DNA from: a virus
Reading direction: 5' to 3' (one strand)
Length of the DNA stretch: 56,899 nt
IMG/VR virus record: IMGVR_UViG_3300020183_000087
Span: 1 to 56,899 of that record
The notes under the pieces are model-generated. The model was not told the DNA's origin. It worked only from the letters and a program-made list of their open reading frames with translations, and searched no databases. Shown in pieces: positions 51,115-56,899 of this stretch. Numbering within the stretch: position 1 is the first letter of the stretch; each line of letters opens with the position of its first letter. Made by a program: the position numbers and the translations under genes.

Positions 51115-52062
51115 TTAACTTTCAGCAAGACGCTGGAAGTAACTAAGAGCATCATCATCTTCATCATCAGAAGATTTTGAGGAACTCAACGATTCAAGTT
51201 GAGCACTCAGATCGTCAGGAAGTTGACTTTCTTGAGTTTGACGAGAACTAAAGTCTGGTTTAAAGGAACCACGGGTGGTATCCTCCTCTTCATACTCATC
51301 AGGGTCTTGATACTTAGGAGTTCCTTTTTTACCAAGAACATAGTCAAGACGCTTTTGAAGTTCTTCATAAGTTTTAAACTCAGAAGCAGCAACCAGATTT
51401 TGAAGAGAATATTCTGTCTTCCATACACCCTCTAGTGCATCATCATCCTTAAGAAGAGGTGCTTGACGATCAAACTCAGATTTGTCGTAATTCCAATAAC
51501 CATCAACCTTACGAATCTTCAGTTTGAAGTTGGCACCTTGCCAGAAGTCGAAGGGATTGATGGGTTCTTCATCTTCAAATTCTGGTTGCATTGCTGCCAT
51601 AACCTTGTCAAAGATTTTAGCACCATACTTGAAGAGGAATACTTTACCCTCATTAGCGGGATTTGCGGGGTCCTTTACAACATAGATGTTGGAATAGTAA
51701 GACAGTTTACGCTTCTGCTTACGGACAGTTTCTTTGTCCTTTTCGTTGCCACTATTCCAGAGTCCACGGTTATATTCAGACACTGGATCCTTTTGACCAA
51801 TGGTAGTCAGAGAGTTCTCGATATACCAACCACCAGGACCTTGGAATCCATGAGAATACATTTTTACCCAAGGAAGGTCTTCTCCTTCAGGAGCGGGGAG
51901 AAAACGAATAACTGCATAACCATTACCAGTTTTATCCATTTCTGGTTTCCAAAGACGCTCATCAGCACCATTAGAACCAGTGTTCATCTTCTCAACTTCT
52001 TTTACCAGTTTTTGAGTAAGAGAACCAAGTGAAGACTGTTTTTTAAGATCTGCGAAAGACAT
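51115..52062 (-). CDS. 32: Single-stranded DNA-binding protein gp32
   Basis: A 315-residue gp32. The start MSFADLKKQSSLGSLTQK is the N-terminal LAST-like polymerising part. The OB-fold core has RFLPAPEGEDLPWVKMYSHGF, TVRKQKRKLSYYSNIYVVKD and FLFKYGAKIFDKV. The acidic end (SLSSSKSSDDEDDDAL) binds partner proteins. It coats ssDNA in replication and recombination. The ATG at 52062 has GAGGT before it; an in-frame start further out lacks one. Its stop abuts that of gp53. Promoter and leader hairpin lie upstream. Confidence 0.92.
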   Translation of the reverse strand: MSFADLKKQSSLGSLTQKLVKEVEKMNTGSNGADERLWKPEMDKTGNGYAVIRFLPAPEGEDLPWVKMYSHGFQGPGGWYIENSLTTIGQKDPVSEYNRGLWNSGNEKDKETVRKQKRKLSYYSNIYVVKDPANPANEGKVFLFKYGAKIFDKVMAAMQPEFEDEEPINPFDFWQGANFKLKIRKVDGYWNYDKSEFDRQAPLLKDDDALEGVWKTEYSLQNLVAASEFKTYEELQKRLDYVLGKKGTPKYQDPDEYEEEDTTRGSFKPDFSSRQTQESQLPDDLSAQLESLSSSKSSDDEDDDALSYFQRLAES

Positions 52063-52097
52063 TAGATTACCTCGTATTTTTGAGATTCGGCTTGTGT

Positions 52098-52125
52098 GTG
52101 TCCTTTGGGGACTTGCGGTGGACAC
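52098..52125 (-). promoter_or_regulatory. Hairpin in the gp32 leader
   Basis: GTGTCC (52120-52125) pairs with GGACAC (52098-52103) around a 16-base loop, 5-10 bases after the expected transcript start. The loop contains GCAAGTCCCC, one arm of a ten-base inverted repeat whose other arm lies in the promoter spacer. T4 controls gp32 through a leader pseudoknot, so a regulatory role is plausible. Confidence 0.5.
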
Positions 52126-52130
52126 TTACC

Positions 52131-52159
52131 AGTATAGTGCAAGTCCCCTAGTACGTCAA
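52131..52159 (-). promoter_or_regulatory. Sigma70-like promoter of gp32
   Basis: TTGACG (52154-52159) and TATACT (52131-52136) on the minus strand, 17 bases apart. It overlaps the end of the upstream gene. The spacer holds GGGGACTTGC, repeated inverted at 52107-52116. Confidence 0.72.
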
Positions 52160-52494
52160 CCTTCTATTTTATTGACCTGATCCTTCATTTGTTGGATCAA
52201 CTTTTCCATATTTGAGAAGATGATGTTCATATCCATTCCCTCTGGAAGTCCCATCATCATTGCAGACTTAGATATATTTTCTTTCATCTTTTTTGCCTCT
52301 GGATCATCCGACAGAGACAATCTTGTATACAATACTTTTTGCTTTTCAAGTAAATCTTGGAGTACATTTACATGTTCAAGTTTTCCTTCTCGATCCATCT
52401 TAAAAAACTTAAACATGTTTTCATATAGTTTTTCCTGAAGTTCGTTAATATGTGCTATTTCAGAACGAACGACTTCAGAATCAAAAAAACTCAT
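52156..52494 (-). CDS. Conserved-type helical protein between gp59 and gp32
   Basis: A 112-residue protein starting MSFFDSEVVRSEIAHINEL. It is all helical, with VLYTRLSLSDDPEAKKMKE and a C-terminal coiled coil. From memory, it is a standard cyanophage gene at this position. Function unknown. The ATG at 52494 overlaps the gp59 stop (ATGA), which suggests a replication-linked role. Confidence 0.75.
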   Translation of the reverse strand: MSFFDSEVVRSEIAHINELQEKLYENMFKFFKMDREGKLEHVNVLQDLLEKQKVLYTRLSLSDDPEAKKMKENISKSAMMMGLPEGMDMNIIFSNMEKLIQQMKDQVNKIEG

Positions 52495-53078
52495 AATACA
52501 CACTCCTTTAAAATTTTTTTGAATTTGAATATATCAATATTTAGGAAGGAATTGTATTTTTTGATATTTTTTGAGACTAGTTGCCAAACTGGGTCTATCA
52601 ATTTCTTATCAAAATCATTCCCGAACAGGAATATTCTATCATATATGACTATGGTTTCTATGCTAATTTTACCGTTCAGGAACTTTTTAAGTAACGGTGG
52701 ATGACCCTTTGAACAGTCAAAAACTTCTTCAAATTTATGTTCTGTGAATAACTCTGTAGTCTCTTCTTTAAAGATATACGCCAAAGATTCCTTTTTCTTC
52801 TTCCAATCGTTATATACAGATTCACCTTCTCTAATTATTTGACCAATCCAAAGAGAATCTGCATCTCCAGAAGAAACAAAGTTAGCAACAAAGAAGTCAA
52901 CAATCTCTTTATCGTTTTTTTGTCTACCTAACTTTTCAAACCAATACCGATCCTTCCTTTTATAAAAGGCTTGCAGGGAGGCACGAGTTTTACCACAATA
53001 CTTATGATAATCGTAATTATCTTTTGTAAAATGATTTTTTAACGCAAGATATGTTTTATATACATCAAACGGGGTCAT
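52491..53078 (-). CDS. 59: gp59-like helicase loader
   Basis: A 195-residue protein starting MTPFDVYKTYLALKNHFT, with YDYHKYCGKTRASLQ, RYWFEKLGRQKNDKEIVDF and NFVSSGDADSLWIGQI. This is the gp59 family that loads the gp41 helicase on gp32-coated DNA. The protein is all helical and basic near the start. No ribosome-binding site is visible before the ATG, and the frame stays open for 31 more codons upstream. It belongs to the gp33-gp59-gp32 group. Confidence 0.85.
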   Translation of the reverse strand: MTPFDVYKTYLALKNHFTKDNYDYHKYCGKTRASLQAFYKRKDRYWFEKLGRQKNDKEIVDFFVANFVSSGDADSLWIGQIIREGESVYNDWKKKKESLAYIFKEETTELFTEHKFEEVFDCSKGHPPLLKKFLNGKISIETIVIYDRIFLFGNDFDKKLIDPVWQLVSKNIKKYNSFLNIDIFKFKKILKECVL

Positions 53079-53139
53079 AATTTTGGAAGGGGGGTTTTTC
53101 AGAATTTTCCCCGCGATAATTTTTCCGACTTTTTCGTAA

Positions 53140-53409
53140 TTAAAAAACCAATTTCGCTCTGGAAGTCCTTTTTAAGAAGTTTAATTCCATTGCATCATAC
53201 TTAATCTTCTCCTTCAATGGTTTTGATATAAGTTTCGGAACGGATTCTAAATCGATACTATTTTTTTCGCAGAAGTGAATGATGGCATCGATGTAATTCA
53301 TATCTTTGTTATTTTTAACTAGAACCTCAATCTCTTGAGCAAATTTTGTCGGGCAAAAAAACTTCTTTTCTAATACCCTCTCAAACTCGTCTTCTAGTTT
53401 AACTGGCAT
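53140..53409 (-). CDS. 33: gp33-like late transcription accessory protein
   Basis: An 89-residue protein. KFAQEIEVLVKN, YIDAIIHFCEKNSID and LKEKIKYDAMELNFLKR match short proteins listed as gp33 in T4-like cyanophages. gp33 bridges host RNA polymerase and the sliding clamp for late transcription. The ATG at 53409 was chosen from the likely homologue start; it lies ten bases inside the end of the upstream gene. It lies beside gp59 as in T4. Confidence 0.7.
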   Translation of the reverse strand: MPVKLEDEFERVLEKKFFCPTKFAQEIEVLVKNNKDMNYIDAIIHFCEKNSIDLESVPKLISKPLKEKIKYDAMELNFLKRTSRAKLVF

Positions 53410-54076
53410 AGCTTTCCAATTTGTAGTTAAGAAACTCTCTAGTGTATTCCATGAGTAGTTTAATGTATTTTGATTTGTCATACTCTTCATAAACAACGCA
53501 TTCTCCATTTTCACATGCCATAATAATGACAAGTTTTTTTACTTGTAATCCTGTTAGTTCATACAGCATACATCCATATGCCATACACTGTACAAAATAA
53601 TGTTCAATCCACTCTACTGGTTTAGGTTTTTTTGATGTTTTGAAATCAATGATAGCAAGTTCTCCATCAAATTCAGCAATACAGTCTACGGTTCCAGCGA
53701 TTCCTAGAACCTTACTATACATTGAACCTTCAAGTGCATGAATATTATTTATTCTTTTTAAATCTGGCAGTGCAATTTTAAACAAGAAATCTGACAAAGG
53801 TTGAACTTTAGGAAGTTCTTCATTCTTAAGATGATATTCAACAAGAGTGTGCATATCAGTGCCACGACTTGTTGCTTGTCGTGTAATTTTATCTGCTTCT
53901 GCTTCACCAATCCTTTTACGCCAGTTTGCAAAAAACTGACGATTTTTGTGACTAGTAACTGATGTAATAGAAACTAATTTGAGTAGTTCATTTACATCAG
54001 GGACAAGATAATATCGAACACCATCTATAGTCTCCCTCTTGAGTTGAGGGAGATTCAAATCAACGTGAGTAAACAT
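53399..54076 (-). CDS. PD-(D/E)XK exonuclease-like protein
   Basis: A 225-residue nuclease. GIAGTVDCIAEFDGELAIIDFKTSKKP has the D and D-x-K pair of the RecB/Cas4-type core, followed by FVQCMAYGCMLYEL, where the glutamine is the QxxxY helix. HTLVEYHL near residue 75 holds the histidine motif. Cyanophages commonly carry it beside PhoH. It may process DNA ends or degrade host DNA. The start at 54076 forms TGATG with the PhoH stop. Confidence 0.82.
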   Translation of the reverse strand: MFTHVDLNLPQLKRETIDGVRYYLVPDVNELLKLVSITSVTSHKNRQFFANWRKRIGEAEADKITRQATSRGTDMHTLVEYHLKNEELPKVQPLSDFLFKIALPDLKRINNIHALEGSMYSKVLGIAGTVDCIAEFDGELAIIDFKTSKKPKPVEWIEHYFVQCMAYGCMLYELTGLQVKKLVIIMACENGECVVYEEYDKSKYIKLLMEYTREFLNYKLESYAS

Positions 54077-54834
54077 CAAAATCCTAATTCATGTTTTGCA
54101 ATTAAGTATTCCTTGCAGAGACCAGAACGAACAATATCATCAAGACCAAACTCAATAATATCAAACGATGGCATGACTCTAAGAATTTTCATAAAGTCGA
54201 TGATACCATTTCTCTCATTAGTTTTTTGCAAATCTGATTGAGTTGCATCACCACAGAAACAAATCTTGGTATTCTCACCAGCTCTTGTAATTATACTATC
54301 AAGTTCATGAAAGTTCAAGTTTTGGAATTCATCTACGATAATAATTGCTCTATCTAAAGTAGTTCCTCTTAGGAATGATGTAGACCAAAAACTAATTGTC
54401 CCTTGAGTTTTAAGATTACCATACAACATCTCAAACTCAGCGTCTGTTGCCATTTGGAACATGTATTTAACCATGTTCTTATATGGAATTTGATAGATAT
54501 CTGCTTTGTCTTCGTGTGTTCCAGGGAGGAACCCAATTTCTCTGGTAGCAACAAGAGATCTGACGATATAAATTTTTTCAAAAGGAGTGTTCTCTGATAA
54601 AACATCTTTTAATGCATTATATAAAGTGATAAATGTTTTACCTGTGCCCGCCGCACCGTATGCAACAATATTTTTTTCTTGATCATAAGAATCAAACAAT
54701 CTTGTTTGATTATCAGTTAAAGGATCAATCTCAAGTAAAAAATCTAAATTAACTGGTTTCTTCCTTTTCATTTGTTTAGTAGTCATACCAACACCGATTG
54801 GTTGAAACTCAGTTCTTCTCTTTCTGCTTGCCAT
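54076..54834 (-). CDS. phoH: PhoH-like ATPase
   Basis: A 252-residue PhoH-type ATPase. GAAGTGKT at 60-67 is Walker A, AIIIVDEFQN is Walker B, and IVRSLVATREIGFLPG and CFCGDATQSDL are the family's further motifs. Very widespread in marine phages; the role is unproven, with links to RNA handling or phosphate stress proposed. The N-terminal basic part (ASRKRRTEFQ) is usual. Confidence 0.92.
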   Translation of the reverse strand: MASRKRRTEFQPIGVGMTTKQMKRKKPVNLDFLLEIDPLTDNQTRLFDSYDQEKNIVAYGAAGTGKTFITLYNALKDVLSENTPFEKIYIVRSLVATREIGFLPGTHEDKADIYQIPYKNMVKYMFQMATDAEFEMLYGNLKTQGTISFWSTSFLRGTTLDRAIIIVDEFQNLNFHELDSIITRAGENTKICFCGDATQSDLQKTNERNGIIDFMKILRVMPSFDIIEFGLDDIVRSGLCKEYLIAKHELGF

Positions 54835-54837
54835 AAG

Positions 54838-55080
54838 TTAAATCTTCTTGACTGTTGACTTTGGTGCTTTTGATGCGCGTTCTAGGACTTCATTCCATCC
54901 TGGTTTAGATTTGATCAGTTTGTCCTTCCACTCACCAAGCTCAGCGGCAGCAGCACAACCTTCAGACCAATCTCTCTGCCATTCAGGATTATCCACATAC
55001 CACTGTTGGATATCATGAACACTCATCTCAATAACTTTTTTCTCACCAGTCTCTTTATGGATAATAGGATAAATTGCCAT
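54838..55080 (-). CDS. Small conserved-type hypothetical protein
   Basis: An 80-residue protein starting MAIYPIIHKETGEKKV. SVHDIQQWYVDNPEWQRDW follows and it ends with a basic tail. Proteins of this type appear between thyX and phoH in cyanophages, from memory. A late-type box precedes it. Function unknown. Confidence 0.75.
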   Translation of the reverse strand: MAIYPIIHKETGEKKVIEMSVHDIQQWYVDNPEWQRDWSEGCAAAAELGEWKDKLIKSKPGWNEVLERASKAPKSTVKKI

Positions 55081-55102
55081 AACTTTTATAATAAAGATAA
55101 AT

Positions 55103-55110
55103 TATTTATT
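55103..55110 (-). promoter_or_regulatory. T4-like late promoter box
   Basis: AATAAATA on the minus strand, followed by ATTTATC, about 23 bases before the ATG at 55080. It overlaps the stop of thyX. Confidence 0.45.
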
Positions 55111-55822
55111 GGATAATGATGGATGGAGCATCAACACACTCAGGACAGTTCTCTGGTTCCCATCCAAGTGCTTTAGCAATATCAGGGAACTGACAGATAA
55201 AGACGCACCGCGCTGCCTCTGCAATGTCCATATGCTCCTTCTGAGTGCCGTGAGCAGACCTAAGATCGATATAATGTATCCATGACCTGACTGATCCCTT
55301 CATGTAAATTCTTGTTGGAGTTGCCAATGGGAGCACAAACCTTGCACATTCCTTTGCCACACCCTTCTCAAGCATTTTATCGTAGAGACGTTGTGCCTCT
55401 TCAAAGTGCTGCTCAATCATTCCCTCAAACTTTTCTCTTGTACGCTCATCCAAATCATTAGTTGAGTTCTGACGGTTCTTCTCATCCTGTCTACGAAGTT
55501 CAGGAACCTCAGGAAGTTCAGTCAGAAGTTTTGTGTCAGCATATCGTTGTGAAAATTCTTGAAATACGAAGGACCTATGACGAAGCACTTGAGCTGCCAG
55601 TCCTCTAGTGGTGTTAATCTCAAGGGTCATATCTGCTTGTTCAAAGATAGACCAATGGTTTTGTTTAATACAATACCGAAGAAGTCCTGCAGCAGTATCA
55701 AACTTAAGTTGGTTATTTGGATTACTTACACGAGCAGTATATGTAATCACTTCCTGTGCTGATTTCCCTGCAAGTTCTCCTGCACCTTGAGTGACAGAAA
55801 TCAGTTTAACAATACTAGACAT
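55106..55822 (-). CDS. thyX: Flavin-dependent thymidylate synthase ThyX
   Basis: A 238-residue ThyX. The signature RHRSFVFQEFSQRYA lies at 81-95, and RSWIHYIDLRSAHGTQKE near 180 is the second conserved block (the arginine and glutamine that bind dUMP). It makes dTMP from dUMP with FAD and methylene-tetrahydrofolate, supporting phage DNA synthesis. Length is as expected. It ends before a late-type promoter box and follows an oxygenase-like gene without a gap. Confidence 0.95.
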   Translation of the reverse strand: MSSIVKLISVTQGAGELAGKSAQEVITYTARVSNPNNQLKFDTAAGLLRYCIKQNHWSIFEQADMTLEINTTRGLAAQVLRHRSFVFQEFSQRYADTKLLTELPEVPELRRQDEKNRQNSTNDLDERTREKFEGMIEQHFEEAQRLYDKMLEKGVAKECARFVLPLATPTRIYMKGSVRSWIHYIDLRSAHGTQKEHMDIAEAARCVFICQFPDIAKALGWEPENCPECVDAPSIIIQ

Positions 55823-56398
55823 TTAAATCTCCAAATAATTTTTAAAAACTTCTAATGCAGAATCCCAATGTATAAACTGACCTGCTTGATTAAGTGGAAC
55901 AAAACACAGTGTCCATCTACCATATGGTGTAGGGTTATTTGTTCCGTGTAAAACACCAACGTTAACTAAACTAGGTCGGTTTGTATTTGCTTCATACAAC
56001 AGTTCACAATCTTCTTCATTTGCCCAAAGATTATCATGATACTCATCAGTGCTACCCTGATAACCATTTAGTTGCATTCGTTTAGTTTTATCAGACTTCC
56101 ACCATTGTATCACACCTTCTTCAGGTCCCCAAGTCATATTAATCTTGGCATGATTTGTGTAGTGTCCATGATCAGTATGAATAGGAATCTTAGAGAATGG
56201 TGGTGTGTAAAAAACTTCTTTAAGATGAAGAATCAATCCAAGATCACTAAACAATTCTTCCATTGGATAGAATGGATAATCATTGATATAAAAATGCCTG
56301 ATTTGATTACCTTGTTCCCTAAACAAAGGAAGCGGTCCAATAGTAAAAGGTAAGTTAAGGTATCGATGATAAGTATTAATAGCAGTATCCATCATCAT
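55823..56398 (-). CDS. 2OG/Fe(II) dioxygenase-like protein
   Basis: A 191-residue protein. SKIPIHTDHGHY gives H-x-D, NVGVLHGTNN the distal histidine, and PYGRWTLCFVPL the arginine ten residues later. The strand with HAKINMTWGPE fits the aspartyl-hydroxylase-like group. It ends directly before thyX, as part of the nucleotide block. Three ATG codons in a row (56392-56398) make the exact start uncertain. Confidence 0.72.
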   Translation of the reverse strand: MMMDTAINTYHRYLNLPFTIGPLPLFREQGNQIRHFYINDYPFYPMEELFSDLGLILHLKEVFYTPPFSKIPIHTDHGHYTNHAKINMTWGPEEGVIQWWKSDKTKRMQLNGYQGSTDEYHDNLWANEEDCELLYEANTNRPSLVNVGVLHGTNNPTPYGRWTLCFVPLNQAGQFIHWDSALEVFKNYLEI

Positions 56399-56540
56399 CC
56401 TCAAAAACTTCATCGTAATCAGTTATTTTTTCGTCGTACTCTTGCATATAACTTTCGGTATCGGAAAAAACTTCAGATTCTATTTCCGAAACAAGTTGTT
56501 TAAGATCACGGATCAATACCTTTAGTCTGTCTCTATCCAT
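56376..56540 (-). CDS. Small acidic hypothetical protein
   Basis: A 54-residue protein starting MDRDRLKVLIRDLKQL and ending FEDDDGYCY, acidic and helical. GAGG lies before the ATG at 56540. It is the first gene behind the composite terminator/promoter at 56564-56601. Function unknown. Confidence 0.7.
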   Translation of the reverse strand: MDRDRLKVLIRDLKQLVSEIESEVFSDTESYMQEYDEKITDYDEVFEDDDGYCY

Positions 56541-56563
56541 TTTTATCAACCTCAACAAAGGTA

Positions 56564-56592
56564 ATTATAGACAAAAAAAGGGGAGGGGTCAA
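56564..56592 (-). promoter_or_regulatory. Sigma70-like promoter inside a terminator
   Basis: TTGACC (56587-56592) and TATAAT (56564-56569) on the minus strand, with a 17-base spacer that contains the T-run of the terminator. It would drive the oxygenase-thyX-phoH block. Confidence 0.65.
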
Positions 56593-56601
56593 GTCCCTCC
56601 C
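56573..56601 (-). terminator. Intrinsic terminator
   Basis: On the minus strand GGGAGGG (56595-56601) pairs with CCCTCCC (56581-56587) around a seven-base loop, followed by TTTTTTT (56573-56579). It follows the gene at 56607-56780. The loop and second arm carry the -35 box of the next promoter. Confidence 0.8.
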
Positions 56602-56606
56602 TCTTA

Positions 56607-56780
56607 TTAATTAATTAGCATATGTTTACACAGTTTTTTACAAGTTTGTTGATTATCATCACATTCAATTAAACAATTAAAATAATCATTGACCAAATCA
56701 TTTTGCTCATTACATCGATCTAGCGTATCCTCAAAATTTTTCCATCCAGCCAGTTGATTGTAAGAAATTAAATTGTGCAT
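56607..56780 (-). CDS. Small cysteine-containing hypothetical protein
   Basis: A 57-residue protein starting MHNLISYNQLAGWKNF, with cysteines in DRCNEQND, CLIECDD, TCKKLCKHM that could form disulphides or bind metal. GGAGGT lies at ideal distance before the ATG at 56780. An in-frame start further out has no such site. Function unknown. Confidence 0.7.
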   Translation of the reverse strand: MHNLISYNQLAGWKNFEDTLDRCNEQNDLVNDYFNCLIECDDNQQTCKKLCKHMLIN

Positions 56781-56829
56781 AATAACCTCCATGCACAAAG
56801 AACAACATGATAAAGAAGTTTTCTTTCAT
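56731..56829 (-). CDS. Possible leader peptide overlapping the next gene
   Basis: A 32-residue frame (MKENFFIMLFFVHGGYY onward) with a strong site (AGAGGTGA) before its ATG. It is hydrophobic at the start, like a small membrane or leader peptide. It runs into the next gene in another frame, so its ribosomes would pass over that gene's ribosome-binding site. Evidence is the site only. Confidence 0.35.
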   Translation of the reverse strand: MKENFFIMLFFVHGGYYAQFNFLQSTGWMEKF

Positions 56830-56899
56830 CTAAATCACCTCTTAATTCTACTACTATGTAGGACAATTGTGTTGATTTTCTGATATTACGCAATAAAAA

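Noticed and set aside
53140-53532. A longer version of the gp33-like gene starting at 53532
   Set aside because: It would lie 134 bases inside the nuclease gene. The conserved part begins after the internal ATG at 53409, so the shorter form was kept.

Overview
The window reads as part of the genome of a T4-like myovirus that infects marine picocyanobacteria (Prochlorococcus or Synechococcus). The evidence is a T4-type tail and baseplate block (likely homologues of gp26, gp51, gp27, gp5, gp54, gp4, gp48 and gp53), a replication block (gp32, gp59, a gp33-like late-transcription factor, PhoH, ThyX, a PD-(D/E)XK nuclease), a CP12-like Calvin-cycle inhibitor, many small proteins of the kind seen in cyanophages, and an AT-rich, tightly packed layout with ATGA and TGATG overlaps. 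There is no integrase, attachment site or IS element. No stretch over 300 bases lacks a gene.

Layout. 1-3.4 kb: small hypothetical genes, all on the minus strand. 3.4-7.2 kb: a tandem 2-oxoglutarate (2OG) dioxygenase, a coiled-coil protein, and two tail-collar-like fibre proteins. 7.2-16.7 kb: an accessory island with two SGNH-like proteins, a NodU/CmcH-type carbamoyltransferase, two paralogous radical SAM proteins, four dioxygenase-like proteins, an HNH nuclease and several tiny genes. 17.1-22.1 kb: an SF2 helicase, a small methyltransferase-like protein, and a 1055-residue protein with nuclease-like, helicase and methyltransferase regions that resembles a single-chain restriction-modification enzyme. 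22.2-28.0 kb: a 1939-residue tail fibre with an S74 self-cleaving chaperone. 28.0-32.5 kb: an unusual oxygenase with H-x-G in place of H-x-D, three tRNA genes (Thr, Leu, Gly) and one isolated plus-strand gene. 32.4-46.1 kb: tail-tip, spike, hub and tape-measure-like genes on the minus strand. 46.2-51.1 kb: gp4, an unknown protein, gp48 and gp53 on the plus strand. 51.1-56.9 kb: the replication and nucleotide genes on the minus strand.

How it works together. The right half is largely conserved T4-like machinery. The accessory regions look like enzymes for modifying a sugar, a surface or a protein (radical SAM, 2OG oxygenases, carbamoyl transfer, SGNH), together with host-metabolism control (CP12). 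Sigma70-like promoters (TTGACA/TATAAT with 16-17 base spacing) precede early or middle genes such as gp32 and the tRNAs. T4-late-like boxes (CTAAATA, NATAAATA) precede structural genes. Two sites combine an intrinsic terminator with a promoter whose -35 box lies inside the terminator hairpin.

All family names come from reading motifs by eye. No database search was run.
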